Below, one piece after another: positions 28,219 through 37,479 of a stretch of 64,000 nt of DNA; position 1 is the stretch's first letter; each line of letters starts with the position of its first letter. The notes below the pieces were generated by a model, which was given only the letters and a program-made list of their open reading frames with translations, had not been told where the DNA came from and made no database searches. This DNA is from Shewanella gaetbuli. Its GTDB lineage: Bacteria > Pseudomonadota > Gammaproteobacteria > Enterobacterales > Shewanellaceae. The stretch is from NCBI RefSeq assembly GCF_023284065.1, contig NZ_JAKIKP010000001.1, positions 248,001 to 312,000 on the forward strand, written 5' to 3'. The position numbers and the translations under genes were made by a program.

Positions 28219-30534
28219 ATGACTCGATTATTAACATGGACACCGGCGTTATATAGCCTGTTTATTCTATTAAGCTTTTCGCTTTCTGCTCAACAAATTA
28301 ATTTGGAAAAACCAGCGAACCCCTCGCAACTTTCTGCTGACTTTGTTGGAAGCCAAGTGTGTGTAACATGTCATCAGCAACAAGTTGCCGATTGGCAAGG
28401 CTCACACCATGATATGGCGATGAAGCATGCTACTGAAGATTTTGTATTAGGTAACTTTGACAATGGCAGCCTTACTTCAAAGGGGAAAATAAATCGTTTT
28501 TACCGCAAAGGTGAACAATACTGGGTTAATATTCAAGGGCCTGACGGCAACTGGAAAGACTATAAAATTAGTTATACTTTGGGCTGGGAACCATTACAGC
28601 AATACATGATTGAGTTTGAAGATGGTAGAGTGCAACTTATTCCATTTGCATGGGACTCCAGAACAAAAGCACAAGGGGGGCAACGCTGGTTTAATCTGTA
28701 CCCCGATATGACTCCAACGGATGAATTTTATTGGACAAATACCGGCCAAAATTGGAACTTTATGTGTGCAGACTGCCACTCAACCAATTTAAAGAAGAAT
28801 TATAATGCTGACACCAATACTTACTCGACAACCTTCTCTGAAATAAATGTGGGTTGTGAGGCATGCCATGGGTCAGCAAATCAGCATATTACATTGGCTG
28901 CAAAAGCCGAAGAATCTAACAGCACTTTCGAAAAAGTAGCACACTTTGGTTTTGACCGAGACTTATCTAAAGCCGTGTCAGAATGGAGCGGTGAACAAAA
29001 CCGTCGTATTTTACAGCCAAAACAAATTAACAAAACAGATCAACTGCAAACCTGTGCTCAATGCCATAGTCGTCGAGCACAATTAAATGATACCGCAGAC
29101 CATGTTAAAGGCTCGTTTTTTGATAAGTATAGGTTAAGCCTAATTACCCCAGAATTGTATTATGACGACGGGAAAATTTATGACGAAGTTTATGTATACG
29201 GCTCTTTTCTACAATCAACCATGGCAGAAAAAGGGCTAACTTGCACTAATTGCCATGACCCCCATTCAGCAAAACTGATAATGCCGGTTGAGTCATTATG
29301 CTTGCAGTGTCATGTTGCGTCGGAATATACCGCAGACAAGCATACGTTCCATGCAGCGGATTCAGAGGCTTCACTATGCGTGACTTGCCATATGCCTGAA
29401 ACCACGTATATGGAAATAGATCCCCGCCGCGATCATAGTTGGCATGTTCCTCGTCCTGATTTGAGTCAACATATTGGTACACCAAATGTGTGTACTTCAT
29501 GTCATAAAGATAAAGATGCGAAATGGGCAAGCGAGCAACTAGCACAATGGTTTCCGCAGTCAAAGTACCGTAATAGTCAGCATTTTTCAGTGGCATTTTA
29601 TGCTGATTCCATCGGCCATAAAGAGGCGGCGAATGCGCTGGCTTATTCATCACAAAATGTGGCTTTGAAAGATATTATCCGTGGTTCTGCATTACACCGC
29701 ATGGGGGGCAAGAATAATAAAAATACCACGGTAGCATTAGCTAGAGCAGTGAAAAGTGACAGTGTAATGATCCGTATTGGCGCTATTGAAGGTTCATCAG
29801 GTTATGAGTTTGCTGATCGTTGGAACATTTTAATTGCGTTATTGAGCGATCCCGTTCTGGCTGTTAGAACTGAAACTGCTGTCGCATTAGTAAGCCATTA
29901 TGCCGAAATGAGCCCTAAGCAAAAAGCGCTGTTACAGCCTGCCTTGGATGAGTATATAGATATTCAAAAGTTCAATTCAGATAGAGGCTTTGGACGAACC
30001 AATTTGGCTAATGTTTATTTAAGCTTAGGCGAAACCAGCAAAGCCATTGAACAGTACCAACAAGCTATTGAAATTGAGCCAAATTATGAAGTGAGTTATG
30101 TCAATTTGGCTGATTTATATCGTAGTTTAGATAAAGAAGACCGTGCATTTACAGTGTTGAAAGTCGGAATGGCAGCACAGCCAAATTCCAGCTCAATTGC
30201 CTTTAGTGCAGGGTTATCGTTATTAAGACAAGGCCAGAATAAAGCCGCTCAGGGGTATTTAAAACAGGCTGCAGAAATCGGCAAAACTATTGCCCATTAT
30301 TGGTATGTGTATGGACTCTCGTTAGAAAAAGATAATTTAATGGCAGCCAGCAAAGCCCTCAATCATGCTTTTGAAGTCAGTGGTAACTCGCAGCATAAAT
30401 ATGCTCAATGTGAAATATTAGCCAGAAATTACCAAAAAGGGGCAGTCGCTTTTGCCTTTGAACAATGTATAAATCAATTGGGTGAATTTGTGCCACAACA
30501 AACAGTACAGCAACTAAAATCCATTATTGATTAA
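28219..30534 (+). CDS. octaheme c-type cytochrome with C-terminal TPR domain
   Basis: A 771-residue exported protein (signal peptide ending near SLSA-QQ, residue 24). Eight CxxCH sites are at about residues 48, 183, 213, 279, 342, 361, 387 and 425, in the style of the cytochrome c554/multiheme family. A HEAT-like stretch (about 485-565) and three to four TPR-type repeats (about 585-735, e.g. LANVYLSLGETSKAIEQYQQ) follow. The cytochrome part could be a periplasmic reductase or electron carrier; the TPR part probably binds partner proteins. I know no assigned function for this architecture. It stands alone. Confidence 0.9.
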   Translation: MTRLLTWTPALYSLFILLSFSLSAQQINLEKPANPSQLSADFVGSQVCVTCHQQQVADWQGSHHDMAMKHATEDFVLGNFDNGSLTSKGKINRFYRKGEQYWVNIQGPDGNWKDYKISYTLGWEPLQQYMIEFEDGRVQLIPFAWDSRTKAQGGQRWFNLYPDMTPTDEFYWTNTGQNWNFMCADCHSTNLKKNYNADTNTYSTTFSEINVGCEACHGSANQHITLAAKAEESNSTFEKVAHFGFDRDLSKAVSEWSGEQNRRILQPKQINKTDQLQTCAQCHSRRAQLNDTADHVKGSFFDKYRLSLITPELYYDDGKIYDEVYVYGSFLQSTMAEKGLTCTNCHDPHSAKLIMPVESLCLQCHVASEYTADKHTFHAADSEASLCVTCHMPETTYMEIDPRRDHSWHVPRPDLSQHIGTPNVCTSCHKDKDAKWASEQLAQWFPQSKYRNSQHFSVAFYADSIGHKEAANALAYSSQNVALKDIIRGSALHRMGGKNNKNTTVALARAVKSDSVMIRIGAIEGSSGYEFADRWNILIALLSDPVLAVRTETAVALVSHYAEMSPKQKALLQPALDEYIDIQKFNSDRGFGRTNLANVYLSLGETSKAIEQYQQAIEIEPNYEVSYVNLADLYRSLDKEDRAFTVLKVGMAAQPNSSSIAFSAGLSLLRQGQNKAAQGYLKQAAEIGKTIAHYWYVYGLSLEKDNLMAASKALNHAFEVSGNSQHKYAQCEILARNYQKGAVAFAFEQCINQLGEFVPQQTVQQLKSIID

Positions 30535-30780
30535 TAAGTCTAGTCTGAGTTTGACAGTAAAACACAAGGTTGGATATTTGTTGATATGAACAAGACTGCA
30601 ATACAGTATTTAAAGACCCGCTGAAAAAGTAAATTACTTATTCTATTATTCAAAATAGGCACCAGCTACCCTGACATAGTAGTGACTAATGGTGCCTAAC
30701 TTCTCTTGTTATTTTTATTCAAGCTTCATTTCTGAATATAAAATTACTTAGCTAGGGTGCAATACAATATAAAATTGTTA
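30535..30780. other. intergenic region between the octaheme gene and the dinB operator
   Basis: No gene seen. A 9-bp inverted repeat TAGGCACCA (30656-30664)/TGGTGCCTA (30690-30698) with a 25-base loop could end transcription of the octaheme gene, but no T tract follows at once. Confidence 0.5.
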
Positions 30781-30800
30781 TACTGTATAAATGAACAGTG
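30781..30800. promoter_or_regulatory. LexA (SOS) box of dinB
   Basis: A 20-bp site beginning TACTGTAT and ending ACAGTG matches 16 of 20 positions of TACTGTATATATATACAGTA by hand count. A TATACT -10-like hexamer overlaps it (30779-30784). Its position before a Y-family polymerase gene, a known SOS gene, supports it. Confidence 0.85.
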
Positions 30801-30906
30801 CTTGGTGTGATTGCTGATTGAGTCAGTGTAATCCAAAACTAGCCTCAACAGCATTTAATACCTTAAAGGTGAATGCCCTTGAAGGATTTTTTAGCTTGAG
30901 AATGAT

Positions 30907-31983
30907 ATGACAAGAAAAATTATTCATATCGACATGGACTGTTATTTTGCAGCGGTTGAAATGCGTGATTTTCCTGAGCTGCAAGATAAGCCCATTGCCG
31001 TCGGAGGCAGAAGTGATCGCCGTGGGGTGATCAGCACCTGTAATTATGCTGCCAGAAAATTTGGTGTTAGGTCGGCTATGTCGAGCTATCAGGCGTTGAA
31101 ATTATGTCCTCAGCTCGTATTAGTGCCTGGCCGCATGCACGTGTATAAAACGGTTTCTACGCAAATTCAGCAAATTTTTCAGCGTTATAGTGACTTAATT
31201 GAACCGTTATCATTAGATGAAGCGTTTATTGATGTCACTGACTGCCAGCAACATCATGGCAGTGCGACCTTAATTGCACAGGCAATTCGTGCAGATATTT
31301 ATAACGAAACAGGGCTCACTGCTTCAGCTGGTGTCGCACCCATTAAGTTTTTGGCCAAAATAGCGTCTGATTTAAATAAGCCCAATGGCCAATATGTTAT
31401 TACTCCCGAGGATATCCCGACGTTTATCAAAACACTTCCCCTTAAAAAAATACCCGGAGTGGGTAAAGTGACTGCTGAAAAGCTGTCTGCATTAGGCTTA
31501 GAGACTTGTGAAGATGTCCAACAATATCCGTCACATAAGTTATTGGCTGCATTTGGTAAGTTTGGCTCAGTGCTACTCGAGCGTGCTAATGGTATTGATC
31601 CCAGAGAGATCAGTAATAATCGCGTTAGAAAGTCAGTGGGTGTAGAAACCACCCTAGCAAAAGACATTTTTACTTTAGCCCAATGTCATCAGGTGTTGCC
31701 GCAATTAATTCAAGAGTTAGATAATCGAATTAATCGCAGTGCTAAAGATAGGGGCATTCATAAACAGGTGGTTAAACTGAAGTTTAATGATTTTAAGCAA
31801 ACCACCATTGAACAACGCAGTGATGAGATTTCAGTTAATGTGTTTTATCAGTTACTTGAGCAAGCACTTACCCGAAGCCACGGACGTGGAATAAGATTAA
31901 TTGGGGTCAGTGTTGGTTTAGCAGAACAAAGCGAAAAAAAACTGCAAACAAAGTCAGTTACCCAACTCGATTTGCAGTTTTAA
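30907..31983 (+). CDS. dinB: DNA polymerase IV (Y-family)
   Basis: A 358-residue translesion polymerase. Catalytic acidic residues sit in [15 protein letters not shown] (about 6-20) and [11 protein letters not shown] (about 102-112). [17 protein letters not shown] (about 179-195) is the helix-hairpin-helix, and the little-finger domain follows. The last residues, QLDLQF, look like a beta-clamp-binding motif at the extreme C-terminus, as in E. coli Pol IV. It is induced by DNA damage through the LexA box upstream. The gene is convergent with pepD, 36 bases apart. Confidence 0.97.
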   Translation: MTRKIIHIDMDCYFAAVEMRDFPELQDKPIAVGGRSDRRGVISTCNYAARKFGVRSAMSSYQALKLCPQLVLVPGRMHVYKTVSTQIQQIFQRYSDLIEPLSLDEAFIDVTDCQQHHGSATLIAQAIRADIYNETGLTASAGVAPIKFLAKIASDLNKPNGQYVITPEDIPTFIKTLPLKKIPGVGKVTAEKLSALGLETCEDVQQYPSHKLLAAFGKFGSVLLERANGIDPREISNNRVRKSVGVETTLAKDIFTLAQCHQVLPQLIQELDNRINRSAKDRGIHKQVVKLKFNDFKQTTIEQRSDEISVNVFYQLLEQALTRSHGRGIRLIGVSVGLAEQSEKKLQTKSVTQLDLQF

Positions 31984-32019
31984 GATTCATTTTCGCCTGA
32001 CTATATAAGCCGTGGTAAA

Positions 32020-33480
32020 TTAGGCTTTAGCAGGAATACGTTCTAATACGGCTAATAGAAGTTGCCAGTATTGTCCAACGGTTTCAATATTAACCATCTC
32101 ATCAGGACTATGTGGATAACGAATAGTTGGGCCAATAGACACCATGTCCATGTGTGGATACGGCTCTTTAAATAAGCCACACTCTAATCCAGCATGAATA
32201 ACCATAATGGTTGGGTCTTTTTTATAAATATCATTATAAGTATCACGCACAATAGCCATAACTGGAGAGCTATTATCAGGCTTCCAGCCCGGGTATGCAC
32301 CACTGAATTCAATACCCGCGCCCGCTAGATTTGCTAATGCATTTAACATGCCTTCAACTTCATCACGGCCAGAATCGATTAATGACCGGATTAAACAAAG
32401 AATTTCAACACTTTCTTGTTCGGTATTAATCACACCCACATTTAACGAAGTTTCAGTAACGCCTTCTACTTCATCACTCATGCGTAGCACACCATTAGGG
32501 CAAGCATGTAGTAAATCAATTAAGCTGTTTTGCGCATCTTCACCCATCACTTTAGCTGGGGCCTCAATGGCTTCAAGGGTAAGCAGCATCGCTGGGTCAG
32601 CAATGGCTAACTCTTCACGTACCATCGCTTGAAACTCTGCAATAGCAGTGTTTAATGCGTCAACATTTTCAGCCGGTAGCATAAAGCTAATGTTGGCTTC
32701 ACGTGGAATTGCATTACGTAGTGAGCCACCAGTGAACTCAACCAGCTCAATGGCTAAAGTGTCACTGTATTTAAACAAAAAGCGTGCTAATAATTTGTTG
32801 GCGTTACCGCGCCCTAGATGAATATTCACCCCAGAGTGACCGCCTTTTAAGCCAGACATGGTTAGCTTGAATGACTTATTGCTTAGCTCTGGTGCTTGCC
32901 AAGATAACGGCACAGAAATTTGCGCATCTACACCGCCTGCACAGCCCATGTAGATCTCACCTTCTTGTTCAGAGTCAGTGTTAATTAAGATTTCAGCGTC
33001 TAAGTAGCCTTCCTCTAAACCAAAAGCACCGGTCATGCCAGCTTCTTCGTCAATGGTTAACAACACTTCTAATGGGCCGTGTTTAATGTCGTCACTGGCT
33101 AATACCGCTAATGCAGAGGCCATACCAATACCATTATCAGAACCTAAGGTGGTTCCTTTGGCTTTTACCCATTCACCGTCAACATAGGCTTCAATAGGAT
33201 CTTTTTCAAAATCATGTACTTTATCGGCATTTTTTTGCGGCACCATATCAATATGGGCTTGCAAAGCAACAACTTTGCAATTTTCCATGCCAGCGGTTGC
33301 AGGCTTACGAATAATAAGATTGCCGACTTTATCTTCAACAACACTGAGGCCTTTTTCTTTTGCCCATTGTTGGATATGACTTGAAAGAGCTTGTTCATGT
33401 TTTGAAGGGTGGGGAATTGAACAAATTTGCTCGAACCATTGCCAAAGCGTTTGCGGATATAATTGATTTAAAGCAGTCAC
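32020..33480 (-). CDS. pepD: aminoacyl-histidine dipeptidase (peptidase D, M20C)
   Basis: A 486-residue cytosolic dinuclear-zinc peptidase that cleaves Xaa-His and other dipeptides. Metal and catalytic segments are visible: ALQAHIDMVPQK (about 72-83) with the first His and Asp, LGSDNGIGMA with the bridging Asp, IDEEAGMTGAFGL with the catalytic Glu pair, and NTDSEQEGEI. HAGLECGLF near the C-terminus gives the last ligands. Length equals E. coli PepD (485). It is divergent from the M17 aminopeptidase gene, with 161 bp between. Confidence 0.97.
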   Translation of the reverse strand: MTALNQLYPQTLWQWFEQICSIPHPSKHEQALSSHIQQWAKEKGLSVVEDKVGNLIIRKPATAGMENCKVVALQAHIDMVPQKNADKVHDFEKDPIEAYVDGEWVKAKGTTLGSDNGIGMASALAVLASDDIKHGPLEVLLTIDEEAGMTGAFGLEEGYLDAEILINTDSEQEGEIYMGCAGGVDAQISVPLSWQAPELSNKSFKLTMSGLKGGHSGVNIHLGRGNANKLLARFLFKYSDTLAIELVEFTGGSLRNAIPREANISFMLPAENVDALNTAIAEFQAMVREELAIADPAMLLTLEAIEAPAKVMGEDAQNSLIDLLHACPNGVLRMSDEVEGVTETSLNVGVINTEQESVEILCLIRSLIDSGRDEVEGMLNALANLAGAGIEFSGAYPGWKPDNSSPVMAIVRDTYNDIYKKDPTIMVIHAGLECGLFKEPYPHMDMVSIGPTIRYPHSPDEMVNIETVGQYWQLLLAVLERIPAKA

Positions 33481-33641
33481 GAAGCGTCCTCAATCTAAAA
33501 AATATGGCATTATTCTACCATAGGCTGTTTAAATGCCATTGTGACACAGCCTTTTTTTATTAGAACGATAAAGGCTGCAATGTAAATAAAAATTAACTGT
33601 CCATTTCATGTAACCCATGAATTTTTTGAAAAGGAAGAATC

Positions 33642-35171
33642 ATGTTTCAAGTGCCCGTAATTGATGTAACCAATGAACAAGCTATTTTTGAAGGTGAGGG
33701 GTTTGATGCAGTTGTTGTGGTGACACCTAAATTAGCTGATGTTGCTCAACAAGAAATCAGTTTACTCGCGGCTCATGCACAGCAAATTGATAAGCGAGTG
33801 GGTCAACAAGCTACATTATTATTTGCTCCGGGGCTTGCTGGTGGCCGATTAGTTATCGCGCCCGTTAAAAATATTGGCGATTATACTGACGTAAGAGTGT
33901 ATGCCACTGCGGCAAAAGAAGGTATTAATATCGCAAAGGAAGCGGGTGCCAATAAACCATTATTGGTGGTTGCCCATTCTCAAGAGGAGCGCTTCAAGTT
34001 CGCTTCACAAGTGGCAGCGCTAGCCTGTGGTCAAGCATTATGGCAACCATTAGAAACCCGTGAAGCGAAGCAGTTAACGGCTCCTTTAACCGGCATTGGC
34101 TTATTAGTCAGCGATCCACAAGCTGATTTAATTAATGCATTAGAAGCAGGGCGTTTATTAGCTAGAGATTTATGCGGCACTGACCCTGAACGAATGAGCG
34201 CCATTAATTTTGCTGAGTATTGTGTTGAATCATTTAAAGACAGTGGTTTAGAGGTTGAAGTTGTTGACGATAAACAAACACTATTGACTGAATACCCGTT
34301 ATTGAGTGCGGTTGGCAGAAGTTCGTTTGATGTAGAAAGACATCACCCAAGAGTGGTTAAACTGGCTTATACCGGCGAGGGAGAAATTACCCGTACTTTA
34401 CTATTTGCAGGTAAAGGTGTGGTTTACGACACAGGAGGTGCAGATATTAAAATTGCCGGTGGAATGGCAGGTATGAGCCGCGATAAAGGCGGAGCAGCTG
34501 CCGTTGCAGGATTAATGAAAACATTAGCGCTGCTGAAGCCTAAAGGCATAAAGGTGATTGCTCAACTAGGGCTAGTGCGCAACAGTATTGGTAGTGAAGC
34601 GTTTGTCACCGACGAAATTATTACCAGCCACGCAGGAACAAGAGTGCGCATTGGCAATACCGATGCGGAAGGACGTTTAGTGTTAACTGATTTATTATCT
34701 CACTTACGAGAGCAAGCGATAAATGCTACTGCACCGTCATTATTTAGTGTGGCAACGTTAACGGGCCATGTGGTTCGTGCTTACGGTGGCTACACTGCGT
34801 TAGTTGAAAATGTTGTTGCTAAGCAACAAAAGGTTGCAGAAAAATTGTATCAAGCTGGTCAGCAGTGGGCAGAGCCTTTTGAAGTGTCGCATTTACGTCC
34901 TGAAGACTTTGAAAAAGTGGCTGATAAAAATGGCGCCGCAGATGTGATCTCATCCAATAATGCCCCATCATCTATCACTGCTCGTGGCCATCAATATCCT
35001 GCAGCATTCTTATTGAAAGCGTCGGGGTTAGATAAACATGGGTTAAATCACAATATACCATTGAGTTTTACTCATATTGATATTGCAGGTAGTGCGACAG
35101 AAGGTGACCCGTTATACGGAAAGCCAACCGCTCAACCTTTGGTTGCTTTATTACAGTTTGCGGTGAGTTAA
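33642..35171 (+). CDS. M17 family leucyl aminopeptidase-like metallopeptidase
   Basis: A 509-residue protein. The C-terminal catalytic domain has GKGVVYDTGGADIKIAGGM and MSRDKGGAAAVAGLM (Lys and Asp metal ligands, about 265-295) and the signature NTDAEGRLVLTDLL (about 344-357). The N-terminal 160 residues are the family's regulatory domain and are weakly conserved. It removes N-terminal residues from peptides in the cytosol. The MSRDKGG segment replaces the more common MKYDMGG, so this is a divergent M17 paralogue rather than the main PepA. Confidence 0.9.
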   Translation: MFQVPVIDVTNEQAIFEGEGFDAVVVVTPKLADVAQQEISLLAAHAQQIDKRVGQQATLLFAPGLAGGRLVIAPVKNIGDYTDVRVYATAAKEGINIAKEAGANKPLLVVAHSQEERFKFASQVAALACGQALWQPLETREAKQLTAPLTGIGLLVSDPQADLINALEAGRLLARDLCGTDPERMSAINFAEYCVESFKDSGLEVEVVDDKQTLLTEYPLLSAVGRSSFDVERHHPRVVKLAYTGEGEITRTLLFAGKGVVYDTGGADIKIAGGMAGMSRDKGGAAAVAGLMKTLALLKPKGIKVIAQLGLVRNSIGSEAFVTDEIITSHAGTRVRIGNTDAEGRLVLTDLLSHLREQAINATAPSLFSVATLTGHVVRAYGGYTALVENVVAKQQKVAEKLYQAGQQWAEPFEVSHLRPEDFEKVADKNGAADVISSNNAPSSITARGHQYPAAFLLKASGLDKHGLNHNIPLSFTHIDIAGSATEGDPLYGKPTAQPLVALLQFAVS

Positions 35172-35240
35172 GTTTTTATTATTTAGATCTCTGTTAATCA
35201 ATGGCTTAGCTGCCTGTTAATCAATTGTTTAAAAGATGTT

Positions 35241-35283
35241 AAAACCTTTATTTTGTAATGATATTACAAAATAAAGGTTTTTT
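35241..35283 (+). terminator. long perfect-stem terminator after the M17 gene
   Basis: A 19-bp perfect inverted repeat (35241-35259 with 35263-35281), 3-base loop GAT, and T tract. It is unusually long, and its core TGTAAT-GAT-ATTACA recurs 52 bases later as TGTAAT-TTA-ATTACA, so it may also be a protein-binding site. Confidence 0.9.
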
Positions 35284-35320
35284 ATGATTTAACGCAAATT
35301 TTACTTGTAATTTAATTACA
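35254..35320. promoter_or_regulatory. twin palindromic operators TGTAAT-N3-ATTACA
   Basis: Copies lie at 35254-35268 and 35306-35320, centres 52 bases apart (about five helical turns, same DNA face). The second overlaps the -35 of the promoter at 35305-35332. The identical 12 bases in both arms suggest one dimeric regulator binding twice. The regulator is unknown; the T-N11-A shape fits LysR-type sites among others. Confidence 0.5.
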
Positions 35321-35332
35321 GTTTCGTATAAT
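35305..35332 (+). promoter_or_regulatory. sigma-70 type promoter of the 30-codon ORF transcript
   Basis: TTGTAA (35305-35310), 16-base spacer, TATAAT (35327-35332). Transcription would start near 35339 and run through a 158-base leader into the small ORF. Confidence 0.6.
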
Positions 35333-35496
35333 TGTCTTCGTTGGCTGGCGTGATGCCGTCAATGCTAGTAAATCCAGGATGGATGTTATCTCCAAGGAGT
35401 CGAGTGTAAGAAAGTTGTCTTAAAGGATTAAGAAGAGTTAGTTCCATGGACCAGAGCCACTACTAGGGTTAACAACTTTTAATCAGGAGAAATCAC

Positions 35497-35589
35497 ATGT
35501 CTTATTCAGGCGATGGTATGATTTTTTGGCAAAACACTTGGTTCAACCCAGAGGTTTTGCGTGGCGGTTTATTCGCCATGAAGTTTTAA
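35497..35589 (+). CDS. hypothetical 30-residue small protein
   Basis: ATG at 35497 behind CAGGAGA (35485-35491) opens a 30-codon frame, MSYSGDGMIFWQNTWFNPEV and then LRGGLFAMKF. It is rich in aromatic residues (two Trp, two Tyr/Phe pairs) and weakly amphipathic, without a clear membrane span. It has its own promoter and terminator. It could be a functional micro-protein or a leader peptide. No family is recognised, and conservation was not tested. Confidence 0.55.
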   Translation: MSYSGDGMIFWQNTWFNPEVLRGGLFAMKF

Positions 35590-35741
35590 AATAGTTTAAC
35601 TTATTTCCGTTAACTATTTTCACCTTTTTCGTCTTATTGACGTTTAGACACGGGTAACGAATTTATTGATTCTTTCCCATATCACTCCCCCAAGTGATAC
35701 ATGCTTTCCCTTTCCCCAAATGGGATGCTTGAAACATGTCT

Positions 35742-35770
35742 GCCTACTCTATTGAGTAGGCTTTTTTTTT
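35742..35770 (+). terminator. strong terminator of the small-ORF transcript
   Basis: GCCTACTC/GAGTAGGC perfect stem, 4-base loop TATT, nine T. It separates the small-ORF unit from the NCS2 permease gene. Confidence 0.95.
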
Positions 35771-35988
35771 GCCTGAAATTCCACATTTATTTTGTTGCCC
35801 TATAGCAGTGGCTATTAGCCTATTTCGAAAAGTCAGTTTTCTCTATTTAGGGCGTTAAAACAGGTTAAATCTAACATTTCTAGACCCAATACAAGATATA
35901 ATTCCGCGCTTAACCCCCGGGGTCAAAAAATCGGGTGGCTTGTACATAATAAATTCATTTAATTAATCATCCAAGGGAACCTAGTTCC
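35771..35988. promoter_or_regulatory. upstream region of the NCS2 permease with candidate -10
   Basis: TATAAT at 35897-35902 is the best -10, with no good -35. A CCCCCGGGG palindrome follows at 35914-35922. No purine-riboswitch core and no clear PurR box was found. AAGGGAA precedes the ATG. Confidence 0.35.
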
Positions 35989-37278
35989 ATGTTAGAAAAA
36001 CTATTTAAACTAGAACAAAATAATACCTCATTAAAGCAAGAGGTTATTGCTGGTGTTACCACATTTTTAACCATGGCATACATTATATTTGTGAATCCCA
36101 TGATGTTAGCCGATGCCGGTATGGACCATGGCGCAGTATTTGTTGCTACCTGTTTAGCCGCGGCCATTGGCTGTTTAATTATGGGTTTAGTGGCAAATTA
36201 TCCAATTGCGTTAGCACCTGGAATGGGGCTAAACGCTTTCTTCACATATACCGTAGTTGGCGAAATGGGCTATAGCTGGGAAACCGCGTTAGGTGCGGTG
36301 TTTATGTCAGGTATTTGCTTTTTAATTTTGTCGTTAGTCAAAATTCGCGAGTGGATTGTTAATAGCATTCCAATGTCATTACGCTTAGGTATTGCCGCCG
36401 GTATTGGTTTATTCCTCGCGTTAATTGGCCTTAAAAGTGCCGGAATTGTTGTGGCAAGTCCTGCAACTTTAGTCACCATGGGAGATATCACCTCTTTTCC
36501 TGCTGTGATGGCTGCATTAGGTTTTTTCTTAATCATTGCTATGGTTCAACGTGGGTGGAAAGCAGCGGTTATTCTCAGCATTATGACCATTACCCTATTG
36601 GGGCTACTGTTTGGTGAAGTGCAATATAATGGCCTAGTGTCTACTCCACCTTCAATCGCGCCAACATTTATGCAAATGGACCTATCTGCTGTGCTTGAGA
36701 TCAGCATGATATCGGTTATTTTTGCGTTCTTGTTTGTTGATTTATTTGATACTTCAGGCACCTTAGTTGCCGTGGCCCAACGCGGTGGATTTTTGGATGA
36801 CAAAGGTCGATTACCTCGCGTTAAGCGTGCACTAAGTGCCGACAGTGTTGCTACTATTACAGGTGCCGCTTTAGGGACATCAACCACCACAAGTTACATT
36901 GAAAGTACTGCGGGTGTGAGTGCGGGTGGCCGTACAGGTTTAACAGCAGTTGTAGTCGGTTTACTGTTTTTAGCGGCTTTATTTGTGTCTCCTCTTGCTG
37001 GAATGGTCCCTGCATATGCTACTTCTGGAGCATTATTTTATGTGGCTATTTTAATGATGTCTGGCTTGATTAATGTTGACTGGGAAGACTTAACCGAAGC
37101 TGCGCCTGTTGTGGTTACTTGCTTATTAATGCCACTAACATTCTCAATTGCTAACGCTATTGGTTTTGGTTTTATTTCGTACTTAGTGATTAAAGTCTTA
37201 ACGGGTCGCTTTAAAGACTTAAACGCTGGTGTGGTATTTATTGCGGTACTATTTTTGATCAAATTTATCTACGGATAA
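35989..37278 (+). CDS. NCS2 (AzgA-like) purine permease
   Basis: A 429-residue protein with about 13-14 hydrophobic segments. EVIAGVTTFLTMAYIIFVNP (about 18-37) is the family opening. YPIALAPGMGLNAFFTYTVV near 68-87 and the FVDLFDTSGTLVAVAQRGGFL motif near 250-270 carry the substrate and proton residues of the hypoxanthine/adenine/guanine transporters (PurP/AdeP, GhxP branch). GTSTTTSYIESTAGVSAGGRTG follows. The exact purine cannot be chosen from sequence. Single gene with a terminator. Confidence 0.94.
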   Translation: MLEKLFKLEQNNTSLKQEVIAGVTTFLTMAYIIFVNPMMLADAGMDHGAVFVATCLAAAIGCLIMGLVANYPIALAPGMGLNAFFTYTVVGEMGYSWETALGAVFMSGICFLILSLVKIREWIVNSIPMSLRLGIAAGIGLFLALIGLKSAGIVVASPATLVTMGDITSFPAVMAALGFFLIIAMVQRGWKAAVILSIMTITLLGLLFGEVQYNGLVSTPPSIAPTFMQMDLSAVLEISMISVIFAFLFVDLFDTSGTLVAVAQRGGFLDDKGRLPRVKRALSADSVATITGAALGTSTTTSYIESTAGVSAGGRTGLTAVVVGLLFLAALFVSPLAGMVPAYATSGALFYVAILMMSGLINVDWEDLTEAAPVVVTCLLMPLTFSIANAIGFGFISYLVIKVLTGRFKDLNAGVVFIAVLFLIKFIYG

Positions 37279-37326
37279 TATGCTCAAATTTACCTTGCGC
37301 TAAAAGCGTGTGATACGCAGTTGATT

Positions 37327-37356
37327 AAGGGTTATGCAATGCATAGCCCTTTTTTA
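37327..37356 (+). terminator. terminator after the NCS2 permease
   Basis: AAGGGTTATGC/GCATAGCCCTT stem with one T-G pair, 3-base loop, six T. Confidence 0.9.
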
Positions 37357-37479
37357 TGGCATATCTCAAATAATATTCATTTATAGGCAGACATTGGCAG
37401 CTTTAAGTATGAATTTAGTGAGGAATTGGGTATAAAAATAGCTCGGATAATTTGGCTAAAAATTTTGAGAGTGAGTTAA

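Larger units (their letters stand above)
35339..35770 (+). ncRNA. candidate structured transcript carrying a 30-codon ORF
   Basis: The leader has several small hairpins (GGC/GCC near 35344, ATCC/GGAT near 35372, CTCC/GGAG near 35390). A longer stem AAAGTTGT (35411-35418)/ACAACTTT (35472-35479) ends just before the ribosome site of the ORF at 35497. The 3' part folds too: AAAATAGTT/AACTATTTT after the stop, ATCACT/AGTGAT near 35685-35700, then a strong terminator at 35742-35770. The unit is independent of its neighbours. It may be an mRNA with a regulated leader, a small RNA, or both. No Rfam class was recognised. Confidence 0.45.

Noticed and set aside
35497..35589. Resemblance of the 30-codon ORF to the TnaC leader peptide (a WFN tripeptide)
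   Set aside because: The DHRP ending needed by TnaC is absent and no tryptophanase gene follows; the match is three residues.
35771..35988. Possible purine riboswitch or PurR box before the NCS2 permease
   Set aside because: None of the conserved purine-aptamer core and no PurR-like palindrome was seen.
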